A DNA stretch of 64,000 nucleotides from Peribacillus sp044761665 (GTDB taxonomy: Bacteria > Bacillota > Bacilli > Bacillales > DSM-1321). The DNA is taken from NCBI RefSeq assembly GCF_044761665.1, contig NZ_JBIWCW010000001.1:62001-126000 (forward strand), read 5' to 3'. Every line of letters starts with the position of its first letter. The first letter of the stretch is position 1. Made by a program: the position numbers and the translations under genes. Of this stretch, positions 16,492 through 25,112 are shown piece after piece. Below the pieces are notes generated by a model that worked only from the letters and a program-made list of their open reading frames with translations, had not been told where the DNA came from and ran no database searches.

Positions 16492-17336
16492 TGGTTAAAC
16501 GAACAGGCTGGCTGATTTATAACCGTGAAGATGCCGCAAAAAATAGTGGATACATAGATTGGATGCTTGATGAAGCAAAAGAACTTAACCTTGATTTGCA
16601 TTTGTACTATCGCGAAGACATACAAATCGGCCATCAGTCGAATCAATTGTATGTCGAACATAAGCAGCAACCAATAAGATTGCCGGATTTTGCAATAGTC
16701 CGGACCATTGATCCATTCTTCACTAAACAATTGGAAAAGTTACACATTGCTTGCTTTAACTCTTCTATTATCTCAGAGCTTGCGAATGACAAAGCAAAAA
16801 CGCATCAGTATTTGACTTCCATCGGCATTCCAATGGCCGATACCGTTTATTGCCATGGTCAACCTCGTGCGGTCGATATGGAATTTCCTTTCATCGCAAA
16901 AGACATTCATGGACGTGGCGGTAAACAGGTTTACTTAATCGAACAAGACAAGGATTTACATGCACTGCCTGACGCCAAATGGATTGTTCAAAAACCAGGT
17001 GTTTTTGGAAAGGATATCCGCGTATTTGTCATTGGTACGAGAATCGTTGCAGCTGTGCTTAGAGAGTCATCGTCTACCTTCAAGGCCAATTACACATTAG
17101 GCGGATCGGCTTCGTTATATGAGCTGTCAGCTTCTGAAAAGACCCTCGTTGAACGGGTTATTGCTTGCTTTGACTTTGGGATGGTCGGCATTGATTTCAT
17201 TTTTGCCGAAGATGGCCACCTTCTGCTTAACGAAATCGAAGATGTAGTCGGAAGCCGGACGCTCAGTGCGCTCAGTGACTTGAATATTGTAAAAGAGTAC
17301 CTACTGTTTATAAAAGAAAAACTCTCAATTTATTAA
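16491..17336 (+). CDS. ATP-grasp ligase, RimK-like (second of a pair, altered metal site)
   Basis: 281 aa, starting in the TGATG overlap. It is a diverged paralogue of its neighbour: LANDKAKTHQYLTSIGIPMADT near 95, FPFIAKDIHGRGGKQVYLIE near 125, VQKPGVFGKDIRVFVIG near 160 and FDFGMVGIDFIFAEDGHLLL near 225. The residues that bind the second metal, usually E-x-N, read NEIEDVVGS here, so Asn is replaced by Glu. Either the metal site is rebuilt or this copy is a weak or regulatory subunit. Both proteins are probably cytosolic. The function is unknown. Confidence 0.8.
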   Translation: MVKRTGWLIYNREDAAKNSGYIDWMLDEAKELNLDLHLYYREDIQIGHQSNQLYVEHKQQPIRLPDFAIVRTIDPFFTKQLEKLHIACFNSSIISELANDKAKTHQYLTSIGIPMADTVYCHGQPRAVDMEFPFIAKDIHGRGGKQVYLIEQDKDLHALPDAKWIVQKPGVFGKDIRVFVIGTRIVAAVLRESSSTFKANYTLGGSASLYELSASEKTLVERVIACFDFGMVGIDFIFAEDGHLLLNEIEDVVGSRTLSALSDLNIVKEYLLFIKEKLSIY

Positions 17337-17338
17337 CA

Positions 17339-17388
17339 CAAAAAAGGATGAACCACCCTCTTACAGGGCCGGTTCATCCTTTTTTATT
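17339..17388. terminator. Bidirectional terminator between ATP-grasp pair and valS
   Basis: AAAAAGGATGAACC (17341-17354) pairs with GGTTCATCCTTTTTT (17371-17385). Runs of A and T flank it on both sides, so it can serve both converging units. Confidence 0.88.
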
Positions 17389-17390
17389 TT

Positions 17391-20042
17391 TTAAAGCTGT
17401 TTTAATTCGTTGATTCTATGAATGACAGAATCACGTTTCTCACTATAGTCTTTTTCTTTGGCACGTTCTTCTTCAATGACGCTTGCTGGCGCTTTTTTGA
17501 CAAAGCCCTCATTGCCTAATTTTTTCTGTACACGTTCTACTTCTTTATTAAGTTTGTCGAGTTCCTTTTCAAGACGTTTCACTTCTTCATCGATATTGAT
17601 CAGTCCTGTCAATGGAAGGATCAGTTCGACACCCGTCACAACAGCTGTCATGGCTTGTGCTGGTTCTTCGACCTCGATGCCGATAGTCAAATGTTCCGGA
17701 TTACAGAAGCGCTCGATATAACTGCTGTTTTTCTCTAACGTTTCTAAAATGGATTCATCTTTTGCTTTTAAAATCAAGTTGATTTTTTTGCTTAACGGTG
17801 TGTTCACCTCAGAACGGATATTCCGAACGGAACGGATGATCTCAACAAGCAGCTTCATTTCCTCGGCTGCAGCTGTATCCGTTAACTCTTCGTTCACTAC
17901 AGGCCATGCAGCAACCGTAATTGATTCGCCTTGGTGCGGCAGGTTTTGCCAAATTTCTTCCGTGACGAACGGCATGAATGGGTGAAGCAATCTCATCGTG
18001 TTATCTAGCACATATGCAAGAATCGAACGAGTCGTTTTCTTCGCCGCTTCGTCTTCTCCATATAGCGGAAGTTTAGCCATTTCAATATACCAGTCACAGA
18101 AATCATCCCAAATGAAGTTATAAAGCACGCGGCCCACTTCACCGAATTCATAACGGTCTGCAAGTCTTGTCACGTTTGATATCGTTTCATTCAATCGAGT
18201 CAAGATCCATTTGTCGGCAACCGATTTCTCGCCGCTTAAATCGATTTCATCATACGTCATGCCATTCATGTTCATTAGGGCAAAACGGGAGGCATTCCAG
18301 ATCTTATTGGAGAAATTCCATACCGCTTCGACTTTTTCCGTGCTATAACGAAGATCTTGCCCTGGTGAACTTCCTGTTGAAAGGAAGTAACGTAGGGAAT
18401 CGGCACCGTATTGGTCTATGACGTCCATTGGATCGACACCATTACCAAGCGATTTACTCATCTTTCGTCCCTGTTCGTCACGAACAAGTCCATGAATCAG
18501 AACGTCTTCGAATGGGCGCTCACCCGTGAATTCAAGCGCTTGGAAAATCATCCGGGATACCCAGAAGAAAATGATATCGTAGCCCGTTACAAGTGCTCCG
18601 GTTGGATAATAGCGTTTGAAATCGATGCTTTCCTTGTCCGGCCAGCCCATAGTCGAGAACGGCCATAGTGCGGAGCTGAACCATGTGTCTAGTACGTCTG
18701 TATCTTGTTCCCAGTTCTCTGCATCAGCAGGCGCTTCCTGTCCAACGTACACTTCGCCTGTTTCTTTATGATACCAAGCCGGGATACGGTGTCCCCACCA
18801 AAGCTGACGGGAAATACACCAGTCACGAATATTCTCCATCCAATGCAGATACGTTTTCTCAAAGCGGTCCGGAACGAAGTTAACCTTCTCATCCTCGGTT
18901 TTCTTTTGTAGGTCAACCGCTGCATCAGCAAGAGGCTGCATTTTAACGAACCATTGAGTAGAAAGATATGGTTCAACGACTGCTCCGCTACGCTCTGAAT
19001 GGCCGACAGAGTGAAGGTGATCTTCAATTTTGAAGAGTACTCCCGCTTCTTGCAAGTCTTTGACGATTTGCTTACGGCATTCGAAACGATCCATTCCTTC
19101 ATATTTACCGGCCTTCTCATTCATTGATCCATCTTCATGCATGACAAGGATTCGTTCTAAATTATGTCTGTTTCCGATTTCAAAGTCATTAGGATCATGG
19201 GCAGGTGTGATTTTAACTGCGCCCGAACCGAAGTCCATATCCACATAATCATCGCCAACGATCGGAATTTCACGCCCAGTGATTGGCAAACGAACCATTT
19301 TCCCGATTAAATGCTTGTAACGGTCATCTTTAGGGTGTACCGCAACTGCCGTATCACCAAGCATCGTTTCTGGACGGGTTGTCGCAATTTCAATTTCTCC
19401 CGATCCGTCAACTAGCGGATATTTCATATGGTAAAACGCACCTTGAATATCTTTATAAATCACTTCGATATCGGAAATTGCCGTTTTCGTGGATGGGTCC
19501 CAGTTGATGATATATTCGCCACGGTAAATCAATCCTTTTTTATAAAGGTTGACGAATACTTCGTTTACCGCTTTAGAAAGGCCAGCATCAAGCGTGAAGC
19601 GCTCACGGGTATAGTCCAGGCCAAGACCAAGTTTTGCCCATTGCTCACGAATATGACTTGCATATTCCTCTTTCCATCTCCATGTTTCTTCCACGAATTT
19701 TTCACGGCCCAAGTCATAGCGGCTAACGCCTTCAGCACGAAGCTTTTGTTCCACTTTCGCTTGTGTTGCGATACCCGCGTGATCCATACCAGGAAGCCAA
19801 AGCACATCATACCCTTGCATGCGTTTCATTCGCGTCAAGATATCTTGAAGTGTTGTATCCCAAGCATGGCCAAGATGTAGCTTACCTGTTACGTTCGGCG
19901 GAGGGATAACGATTGTGTAGGGTTCTTTTTTATCGTCACCTGTTGTTTCAAAAAACTTTCCATCAAGCCACCATTTATAGCGGCCTTTCTCTATTGCTTG
20001 TGGATCGTATTTAGTCGGCATTGAAATTTGGTTTTCTTCCAT
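17391..20042 (-). CDS. valS: Valyl-tRNA synthetase
   Basis: 883 aa, full length. The HIGH signature appears as PPNVTGKLHLGHAW near residue 50 and KMSKS as RKMSKSLGNG near 525. The editing domain has TTRPETMLGDTAVAVHP. The C-terminal 65 residues form the usual tRNA-binding coiled coil (LEKELDKLNKEVERVQKKL). It charges tRNA-Val in the cytosol. Expression is set by the T-box leader directly upstream. Confidence 0.98.
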   Translation of the reverse strand: MEENQISMPTKYDPQAIEKGRYKWWLDGKFFETTGDDKKEPYTIVIPPPNVTGKLHLGHAWDTTLQDILTRMKRMQGYDVLWLPGMDHAGIATQAKVEQKLRAEGVSRYDLGREKFVEETWRWKEEYASHIREQWAKLGLGLDYTRERFTLDAGLSKAVNEVFVNLYKKGLIYRGEYIINWDPSTKTAISDIEVIYKDIQGAFYHMKYPLVDGSGEIEIATTRPETMLGDTAVAVHPKDDRYKHLIGKMVRLPITGREIPIVGDDYVDMDFGSGAVKITPAHDPNDFEIGNRHNLERILVMHEDGSMNEKAGKYEGMDRFECRKQIVKDLQEAGVLFKIEDHLHSVGHSERSGAVVEPYLSTQWFVKMQPLADAAVDLQKKTEDEKVNFVPDRFEKTYLHWMENIRDWCISRQLWWGHRIPAWYHKETGEVYVGQEAPADAENWEQDTDVLDTWFSSALWPFSTMGWPDKESIDFKRYYPTGALVTGYDIIFFWVSRMIFQALEFTGERPFEDVLIHGLVRDEQGRKMSKSLGNGVDPMDVIDQYGADSLRYFLSTGSSPGQDLRYSTEKVEAVWNFSNKIWNASRFALMNMNGMTYDEIDLSGEKSVADKWILTRLNETISNVTRLADRYEFGEVGRVLYNFIWDDFCDWYIEMAKLPLYGEDEAAKKTTRSILAYVLDNTMRLLHPFMPFVTEEIWQNLPHQGESITVAAWPVVNEELTDTAAAEEMKLLVEIIRSVRNIRSEVNTPLSKKINLILKAKDESILETLEKNSSYIERFCNPEHLTIGIEVEEPAQAMTAVVTGVELILPLTGLINIDEEVKRLEKELDKLNKEVERVQKKLGNEGFVKKAPASVIEEERAKEKDYSEKRDSVIHRINELKQL

Positions 20043-20062
20043 GTTGTTTTCCTCCTTTTGGG

Positions 20063-20300
20063 CATAAAAAAAACTTCCATCATCATAAAAGGACGAAGGA
20101 AGTTGTTCGCGGTGCCACCTTTTTTCCGAAAAAGATACACTCTTTCCCGGCTCTCAAATGGAATAACGGCTCTTCACCGGCCTTCGCTACTTACAGGGTT
20201 CACGAAGACTGCTCGCGGACGACTTCTGATGCTGCCTGCTTAGAAACCTCGCACCAATGGTTTCCTCTCTGATAAGGGCATTTCATCTTACTATTTCCGG
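20063..20300 (-). promoter_or_regulatory. T-box riboswitch leader of valS
   Basis: Minus-strand leader with the T-box core AGGTGGCACCGCG at 20108-20120. Stem I features are present (AGAGAGG and GGTGCGAGG bulge segments). The specifier triplet reads GUC (Val) at 20221-20223 in the context GAAGUCGUCC. The terminator pairs AACTTCC with GGAAGTT followed by eight T at 20069-20104. Uncharged tRNA-Val would stabilise the antiterminator and switch on valS. Confidence 0.93.
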
Positions 20301-20552
20301 TCTTTACATTCATTTATATTCATATGTAAATTCATTAAACGCATATAGTATATAGTACAAAAAAAAGGGGGCTCCAGTCAATCATCTTTTCGTTTACTTT
20401 CGTAAGTATGACCCCATTCGATGAGGGAGGCTCATAACGGTAGCATGATTTACTCTATTATATCAGCAGCGTATCATGGATGTTCAGGATTTCTCACATG
20501 TTCCGCAGCCCTCCCATACAATAAAAGAAGTCCTACAAAGGAAGGTGTAATC

Positions 20553-20744
20553 TTGAGAAGAAAATATTCACCTTATACTTTGCCACCTTGGATGAAAAAG
20601 TTCCGCGGTGTTTGTCAGCAGTTCATTGTCCCCTTTATCGTTTTCCAGGGAATTCGCACGTTAATATTTCCAACTTTCTTCGATATGCTTCTGTTGGTCG
20701 CTTTTATTTTTTTAGCCATGTCTTTATATTTAGAATGGATATAA
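20553..20744 (+). CDS. Small membrane protein, unrecognised
   Basis: 63 aa from TTG 20553; GGAAGG lies about 7 nt upstream, whereas the longer frame from 20421 has no site. It begins with a basic stretch (RRKYSPYTLPPWMKKFR), then one or two hydrophobic helices (QFIVPFIVFQGIRTLI and FDMLLLVAFIFLAMSLYLEW). It sits between the valS T-box and ysxE, on the opposite strand. The family is not recognised; it is probably real given the site, the composition and the following hairpin. Confidence 0.6.
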   Translation: MRRKYSPYTLPPWMKKFRGVCQQFIVPFIVFQGIRTLIFPTFFDMLLLVAFIFLAMSLYLEWI

Positions 20745-20763
20745 TTATTCCCCTACAGCAAAA

Positions 20764-20803
20764 AAATATACATGAATGGATGAATATCCAATCATGTATA
20801 TTT
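20764..20803. terminator. Bidirectional hairpin between small membrane gene and ysxE
   Basis: AAATATACATGA (20764-20775) pairs with TCATGTATATTT (20792-20803). It lies at the meeting point of the two converging genes and overlaps the ysxE stop. Confidence 0.65.
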
Positions 20804-21884
20804 AGCTTGGGGGAGATTGTTCCTCTTTGGCCGCTTCTGCTGCCGCCTTTTTCTGCTGTTCGACCTCTTCTACTTTCATCACCATATATTCAACATTCTT
20901 CAGGAGCCAGAATTGCCTTTGTAATTTCGTAACATTATCCAGTTCCGTCCTAAGACCTTTACCTTCGGAATAATTCTTCACGGCCTCCAATGCCGACCCT
21001 GGGAAGGCAAGATAACTTTGCATCAGCAACATTTCTTCTTCTTTCAACGGAAAAAAACGAAGGTAATTATAAAGCCAATCCACGCAATCATCACATTGGA
21101 TTGGATAGGTCCTCGCCGTTTTGACGAGAAAGGGAAGTAAATCGAAATGGGGAGGCGCAGTATTCGAATTCTCAAAATTAATAAAGTAGCCATACCCCCG
21201 TTCATCATATACAAAATGCTTTAACGAAACCTTCCCATGGGTAAGCACAGTCCGCACTTTTTCACTTTCCTTGGTCTTTTCGAACCATGTTTCAAATTTC
21301 TTGATCGAGTAGTTCAATGCCTGGGTTATGTCCGTAAAAAAGGTACAGACGGACATTTCAAATGGTGACATATACCACTTCTTCTCACAGTTAACGATAT
21401 ACTCTTCCATGAATTCCTTCTGCGTATTCCACTCACTCAGCGTTCTTTCATAATGGGCTTCCCGTTCCTCTGTATCCACCTCTGTTTCTTTTACAGAAAG
21501 GGTATGCATCCTGGCAAGTTCCCTGAACATTTGCTTATGCTTTTCGTCACGTTCGCCGTTTTCCTCATTATTCAACCAAGGCATCAGGTAGTATAGGCGG
21601 CCATTATGAAGGACGGCATAGCGTTGATCCATCGTTTGGTATATAGGGACGATCCGGTTGTATCCCCGGTGATACAGCGTTTGGATGTTGCGGATAAAAT
21701 CCATGCCGTTATGAGGGGTAATCGACTTCAAGGCAAAGGTACCACGGTCGCTGTACACTTTTTTCACCCTTCCGAAATCCTCAATATATTGAACGTAAAG
21801 GGCATACTCCTTTAATACATATTCCGAATCCTTATCTATAATATTATTCTGCTGTTGATTCTCGTTTTCCCTCACGAGACTCAC
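20802..21884 (-). CDS. ysxE: Spore coat protein YsxE (CotS-like kinase fold)
   Basis: 360 aa. It belongs to the CotS/YutH/YsxE aminoglycoside-phosphotransferase-like family of spore coat proteins: GVKKVYSDRG-type N-lobe (FGRVKKVYSDRGTFALKSI near 37), LTHGKVSLKHFVYDERG near 212 in place of the catalytic loop, and INFENSNTAPPHFDLLPFL near 230. Start GTG 21884 has only a weak site and an inner GTG three codons on is possible. In B. subtilis ysxE follows spoVID and the protein is a coat component dependent on SpoVID; the same order holds here. Confidence 0.88.
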   Translation of the reverse strand: MSLVRENENQQQNNIIDKDSEYVLKEYALYVQYIEDFGRVKKVYSDRGTFALKSITPHNGMDFIRNIQTLYHRGYNRIVPIYQTMDQRYAVLHNGRLYYLMPWLNNEENGERDEKHKQMFRELARMHTLSVKETEVDTEEREAHYERTLSEWNTQKEFMEEYIVNCEKKWYMSPFEMSVCTFFTDITQALNYSIKKFETWFEKTKESEKVRTVLTHGKVSLKHFVYDERGYGYFINFENSNTAPPHFDLLPFLVKTARTYPIQCDDCVDWLYNYLRFFPLKEEEMLLMQSYLAFPGSALEAVKNYSEGKGLRTELDNVTKLQRQFWLLKNVEYMVMKVEEVEQQKKAAAEAAKEEQSPPS

Positions 21885-21919
21885 TCACTTTCTCTAAACC
21901 AACCCTTTTGTGTATGCAA

Positions 21920-21951
21920 AATAAAACAGGAGCAGAGCCATTTGCTCTGCT
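21920..21951 (-). terminator. Hairpin between spoVID and ysxE
   Basis: The minus strand reads AGCAGAGC-aaatg-GCTCTGCT and then CCTGTTTTATTTT. It may limit read-through from spoVID into ysxE. Confidence 0.65.
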
Positions 21952-21963
21952 TTCTGCTGGTTA

Positions 21964-23619
21964 TTAGTTTTTATAGGCTATGGCCTTAGGAATGTAGATG
22001 ACTTGCCCTTCGTTGACATTCTGGTTCGATTCTAGTTCATTGCTAAGAAGTAAGGATTGTACCGTGACACCATAACGCTGGGCCAAATCATCCAACGTTT
22101 CCCCTTGCTGAACGATACAAACCTTCATCCTGACCAATTCTTCTTCCTGCTTTCTCCCGAAAAGATCCATGATGGAATGTTGGTTACCGTAATTATCTTG
22201 CTTTTCCTTATCAGTCTGTTCTGTATTTTGTTTTTTTCTGCCTTTATAGTTACTCAAATCCTTAACCTGTTGTGCTGATTTTTCCCTTCGTTTGAATAAG
22301 TCGCTTAAAGACGAATGAGATTCCGAATCTTTTTCAAGACTTGAGGACTCATTTTCTTCTTTAAGGTCATCATCCTGCCTATTGACGATGACTTCCTGTT
22401 CTTGGTGAGGAGATCCCGGAATTTTAACAACCGGAACACTTTCCACATCGGTCAGATACACGGAACCTTCCTTTTCTTCTTCTATTTCAGCCACTTTTCT
22501 TTTTACATCCGTTTCAATATGCTTACCTTTTTTATCTTCTATCTCCGCCACTCTTCTTTTTACCTGCTGTTCTATGCTCTCCTTGTTCTCTACTTGTATC
22601 TCTGGCACCCGTCCATTTACCTGTCCTTCGACGTTTCCTTCTTTTTTGGCCTCTATCTCGGACACTCGCCTTTTTACTTGTTTCTCAATGCCTCCTCCTT
22701 TTTCTGCCTCAATCTCATTCACCCGTCTTTTTACCTGCTGTTCAATATTCTCTTCTTTTCCTTTCTCGAACCTTGATACTGGGCTTTTCCCCTTGGAATC
22801 ATTAGCTTCATTCTTCTCTTCCTCAATTTCTATAACTCTTCTTTTCACTTGGGTCTCAATATCGTCTCGGCCATTGACCTGCGTTTCCCACTGCATCTCT
22901 TCTGGAAATGGTGATACAGGGATATCAAAAACGGGCGCATTATGTTGATTGCTTAGATAAATAGGTTCTTCCTCTTCATCCTCTTTTGCTTCAGCGACTC
23001 GTTTTGCTTCCGCGGAAAAAGGAGTATACAATCCTTCTTCCTCTTCATTTCGAAATACATGTTGAAAGTCTGGTACAGGTGGTTCAGCAGCTGCATATGG
23101 AATATATGATTCATTTTCTTCATCAGATTCTTCAACAAACTCGGTCTCCTCAGTCTCTTGCTCCATGTCCGTACGCTCTTCCACATAGGAATCGTTGTAA
23201 ATACCGGTTATCAACAAATCTGCCTGCAATTTGAGACAGTTACGTTCCGGCAAGTCATAATCAAAACTTTGAATCGCAATGTCGATTTCCTCCAACGAGG
23301 AAATTCGATTATTCGGTATCGTTATATCAACCGGAAAACGGTGCGTGAATTCATTGAGCCCATTTGATTGCCTCTCAACCTTTTGAACGGCTTTTGGCAA
23401 AAAACTTTGGGGATATTCCTCATGTTCACCGTTTTGCGAATCTTTGTATTCACCACTTAAATCTAAAGAACCTCGGATAAACACATATTGATCGCTTTCT
23501 TGGATTGTCACATTTGGGTCAAGGGATATCGAATAAAGTTCAGCCACTTCCTGTCCTTTATGAAACCAAACGGATTCTTCCAAAGAAAATCGCAAATACG
23601 ATTCATTTTCTTGCGACAA
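21964..23619 (-). CDS. spoVID: Spore coat encasement protein SpoVID with LysM domain and charged repeats
   Basis: 551 aa from TTG 23619, with AAGGAGGAG 5 nt upstream. The N-terminal domain (about 1-150) is the SpoVID/YhaX-like part that includes LRFSLEESVWF and LDLSGEYKDS. The middle is acidic and contains six copies of a 15-18-residue unit of the type QVKRRVxEIExEK (about 255-410). The C-terminus is a LysM domain (CIVQQGETLDDLAQRYGV, then VNEGQVIYIPKA). SpoVID guides coat layers to encase the forespore and its LysM binds lipid II or peptidoglycan. A sigma-E promoter lies upstream. Confidence 0.92.
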   Translation of the reverse strand: MSQENESYLRFSLEESVWFHKGQEVAELYSISLDPNVTIQESDQYVFIRGSLDLSGEYKDSQNGEHEEYPQSFLPKAVQKVERQSNGLNEFTHRFPVDITIPNNRISSLEEIDIAIQSFDYDLPERNCLKLQADLLITGIYNDSYVEERTDMEQETEETEFVEESDEENESYIPYAAAEPPVPDFQHVFRNEEEEGLYTPFSAEAKRVAEAKEDEEEEPIYLSNQHNAPVFDIPVSPFPEEMQWETQVNGRDDIETQVKRRVIEIEEEKNEANDSKGKSPVSRFEKGKEENIEQQVKRRVNEIEAEKGGGIEKQVKRRVSEIEAKKEGNVEGQVNGRVPEIQVENKESIEQQVKRRVAEIEDKKGKHIETDVKRKVAEIEEEKEGSVYLTDVESVPVVKIPGSPHQEQEVIVNRQDDDLKEENESSSLEKDSESHSSLSDLFKRREKSAQQVKDLSNYKGRKKQNTEQTDKEKQDNYGNQHSIMDLFGRKQEEELVRMKVCIVQQGETLDDLAQRYGVTVQSLLLSNELESNQNVNEGQVIYIPKAIAYKN

Positions 23620-23667
23620 GACAACTCCTCCTTTCAGCTTCAGGAAAACGGTACCTATACCAATAAC

Positions 23668-23696
23668 AATCTATGAAGAAAGGCCATTGATTATTC
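23668..23696 (-). promoter_or_regulatory. Candidate sigma-E promoter of spoVID
   Basis: On the minus strand GAATAAT (23690-23696) is 14 nt before CATAGATT (23668-23675), close to the sigma-E consensus (KMATATT, 14-15 nt, CATACAAT). It places transcription start about 40 nt before the spoVID start. B. subtilis spoVID is sigma-E dependent. Confidence 0.65.
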
Positions 23697-23741
23697 CATT
23701 AATCACTGGGAAGGAAGATCAAAGTCTTCTCCTATCAAACA

Positions 23742-23776
23742 AATAAAAAAGGCTTCCCCGTATTTTGAGGAAACCC
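23742..23776 (-). terminator. Terminator of the hem operon
   Basis: The minus strand reads GGTTTCC-tcaaaatacgg-GGAAGCC followed by TTTTTTATTT, directly after the hemL stop. Confidence 0.85.
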
Positions 23777-23782
23777 TTAAGA

Positions 23783-25072
23783 TTATTTTTTCAATTTAGC
23801 AAAAGCCTTTTCAGCGGCTGCGATGGTTTTTTCGATATCTTCATCGCTATGCGCAGTGGAAAGGAATAAACCTTCATATTGGGACGGCGGAAGATAAATA
23901 CCTTGGTTCGCCATTTCCCTGTAGTACGAAGCGAAAAATTCCAAATCGGAAGTTTTGGCAGTATCGTAGTTCACTACATCTTCATTTGTGAAGAAAAGCC
24001 CGATCATGGAACCGGCGCGGTTGAATGTAATTGGAATGCCATAACGTTTCGCCGCTTCTCCAATACCTTTTTCGAGCATATCGCCTTTACGGGTAAACTC
24101 GTCATACGATTCAGGAGTCAACTGACTTAACGTTTCAAGCCCTGCAGTCATAGCAAGCGGATTTCCAGACAACGTTCCTGCTTGATAAATGTTGCCACTA
24201 GGAGCTATTTGCTCCATGATGGAACGTTTACCACCGAAAGCACCTACCGGCAAACCACCACCGATTACTTTTCCTAGGCAAGTTAAGTCCGGATGAACAC
24301 CGAAGTACCCCTGGGCACAGTTATAACCGACCCGGAAGCCTGTCATGACTTCATCAAAGATCAATAAAGCCCCGTATTGGGTGGTCAAGTCACGCAGCCC
24401 TTCCAAGAAACCAGGTTGTGGAGCTACGACACCCATATTCCCTGCAACAGGTTCTACGATGATACATGCAATATCTTCACCAAACTGTTCAAACGCATAT
24501 TGAGTGGCTGCAAGATCATTGTACGGAACCGTAATCGTATTCTTTGCAATTCCCTCTGGAACACCTGGGCTATCTGGTAAGCCTAACGTGGCAACACCAG
24601 ATCCTGCTTTAATCAGCAGGGAATCGCCATGGCCATGGTAGGAGCCTTCAAACTTCAAGATTTTATCACGGCCGGTATAGCCCCTCGCTAACCTTAGCGC
24701 ACTCATCGTAGCTTCCGTTCCGGAAGAGACCATCCGGATCATTTCGATTGAAGGGACACGTTCAATGACCAGCTTAGCTAGTTCATTTTCAATCTCAGTA
24801 GAAGTTCCAAAGCTTGTCCCGGATTCCGCTACCTTTTTTAAAGCCTCAACAACACGGTCATTCGTGTGGCCAAGAATTAGCGGGCCCCATGAAAGAACGT
24901 AGTCAATATATTCGTTGCCATCAATATCATACAGTTTTGAACCTTTTCCACGTTCCATGAAAATAGGATCCATATCCACTGATTTGAAGGCACGGACAGG
25001 GCTATTCACGCCACCTGGCATCAAGTTTTTTGCTTCGGCAAACGCTTTTTTCGAGTTTTCGTATGACCGCAT
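23783..25072 (-). CDS. hemL: Glutamate-1-semialdehyde 2,1-aminomutase
   Basis: 429 aa, full length. It is a PLP class-III aminotransferase fold: GGVNSPVRAF near the start, SSGTEATMSALRLARG near 122, IIVEPVAGNMG, FDEVMTGFRVG and the PLP lysine in GKVIGGGLPVGAFGG near 268. It makes 5-aminolevulinate from glutamate-1-semialdehyde in the C5 pathway. It is the last gene of hemAXCDBL. Confidence 0.97.
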   Translation of the reverse strand: MRSYENSKKAFAEAKNLMPGGVNSPVRAFKSVDMDPIFMERGKGSKLYDIDGNEYIDYVLSWGPLILGHTNDRVVEALKKVAESGTSFGTSTEIENELAKLVIERVPSIEMIRMVSSGTEATMSALRLARGYTGRDKILKFEGSYHGHGDSLLIKAGSGVATLGLPDSPGVPEGIAKNTITVPYNDLAATQYAFEQFGEDIACIIVEPVAGNMGVVAPQPGFLEGLRDLTTQYGALLIFDEVMTGFRVGYNCAQGYFGVHPDLTCLGKVIGGGLPVGAFGGKRSIMEQIAPSGNIYQAGTLSGNPLAMTAGLETLSQLTPESYDEFTRKGDMLEKGIGEAAKRYGIPITFNRAGSMIGLFFTNEDVVNYDTAKTSDLEFFASYYREMANQGIYLPPSQYEGLFLSTAHSDEDIEKTIAAAEKAFAKLKK

Positions 25073-25112
25073 GCTTCAGTCCCCTTTTCTTAACTATATT
25101 ATTATTTTTCCA

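Noticed and set aside
16452..16730. 92-aa minus-strand frame across the ATP-grasp gene junction
   Set aside because: Shadow of two well-supported plus-strand genes.
18689..19120. 143-aa minus-strand frame inside valS
   Set aside because: Alternate-frame shadow of valS, without ribosome site or domain.
20421..20552. Upstream extension of the small membrane protein
   Set aside because: No ribosome site; the TTG at 20553 has GGAAGG upstream.
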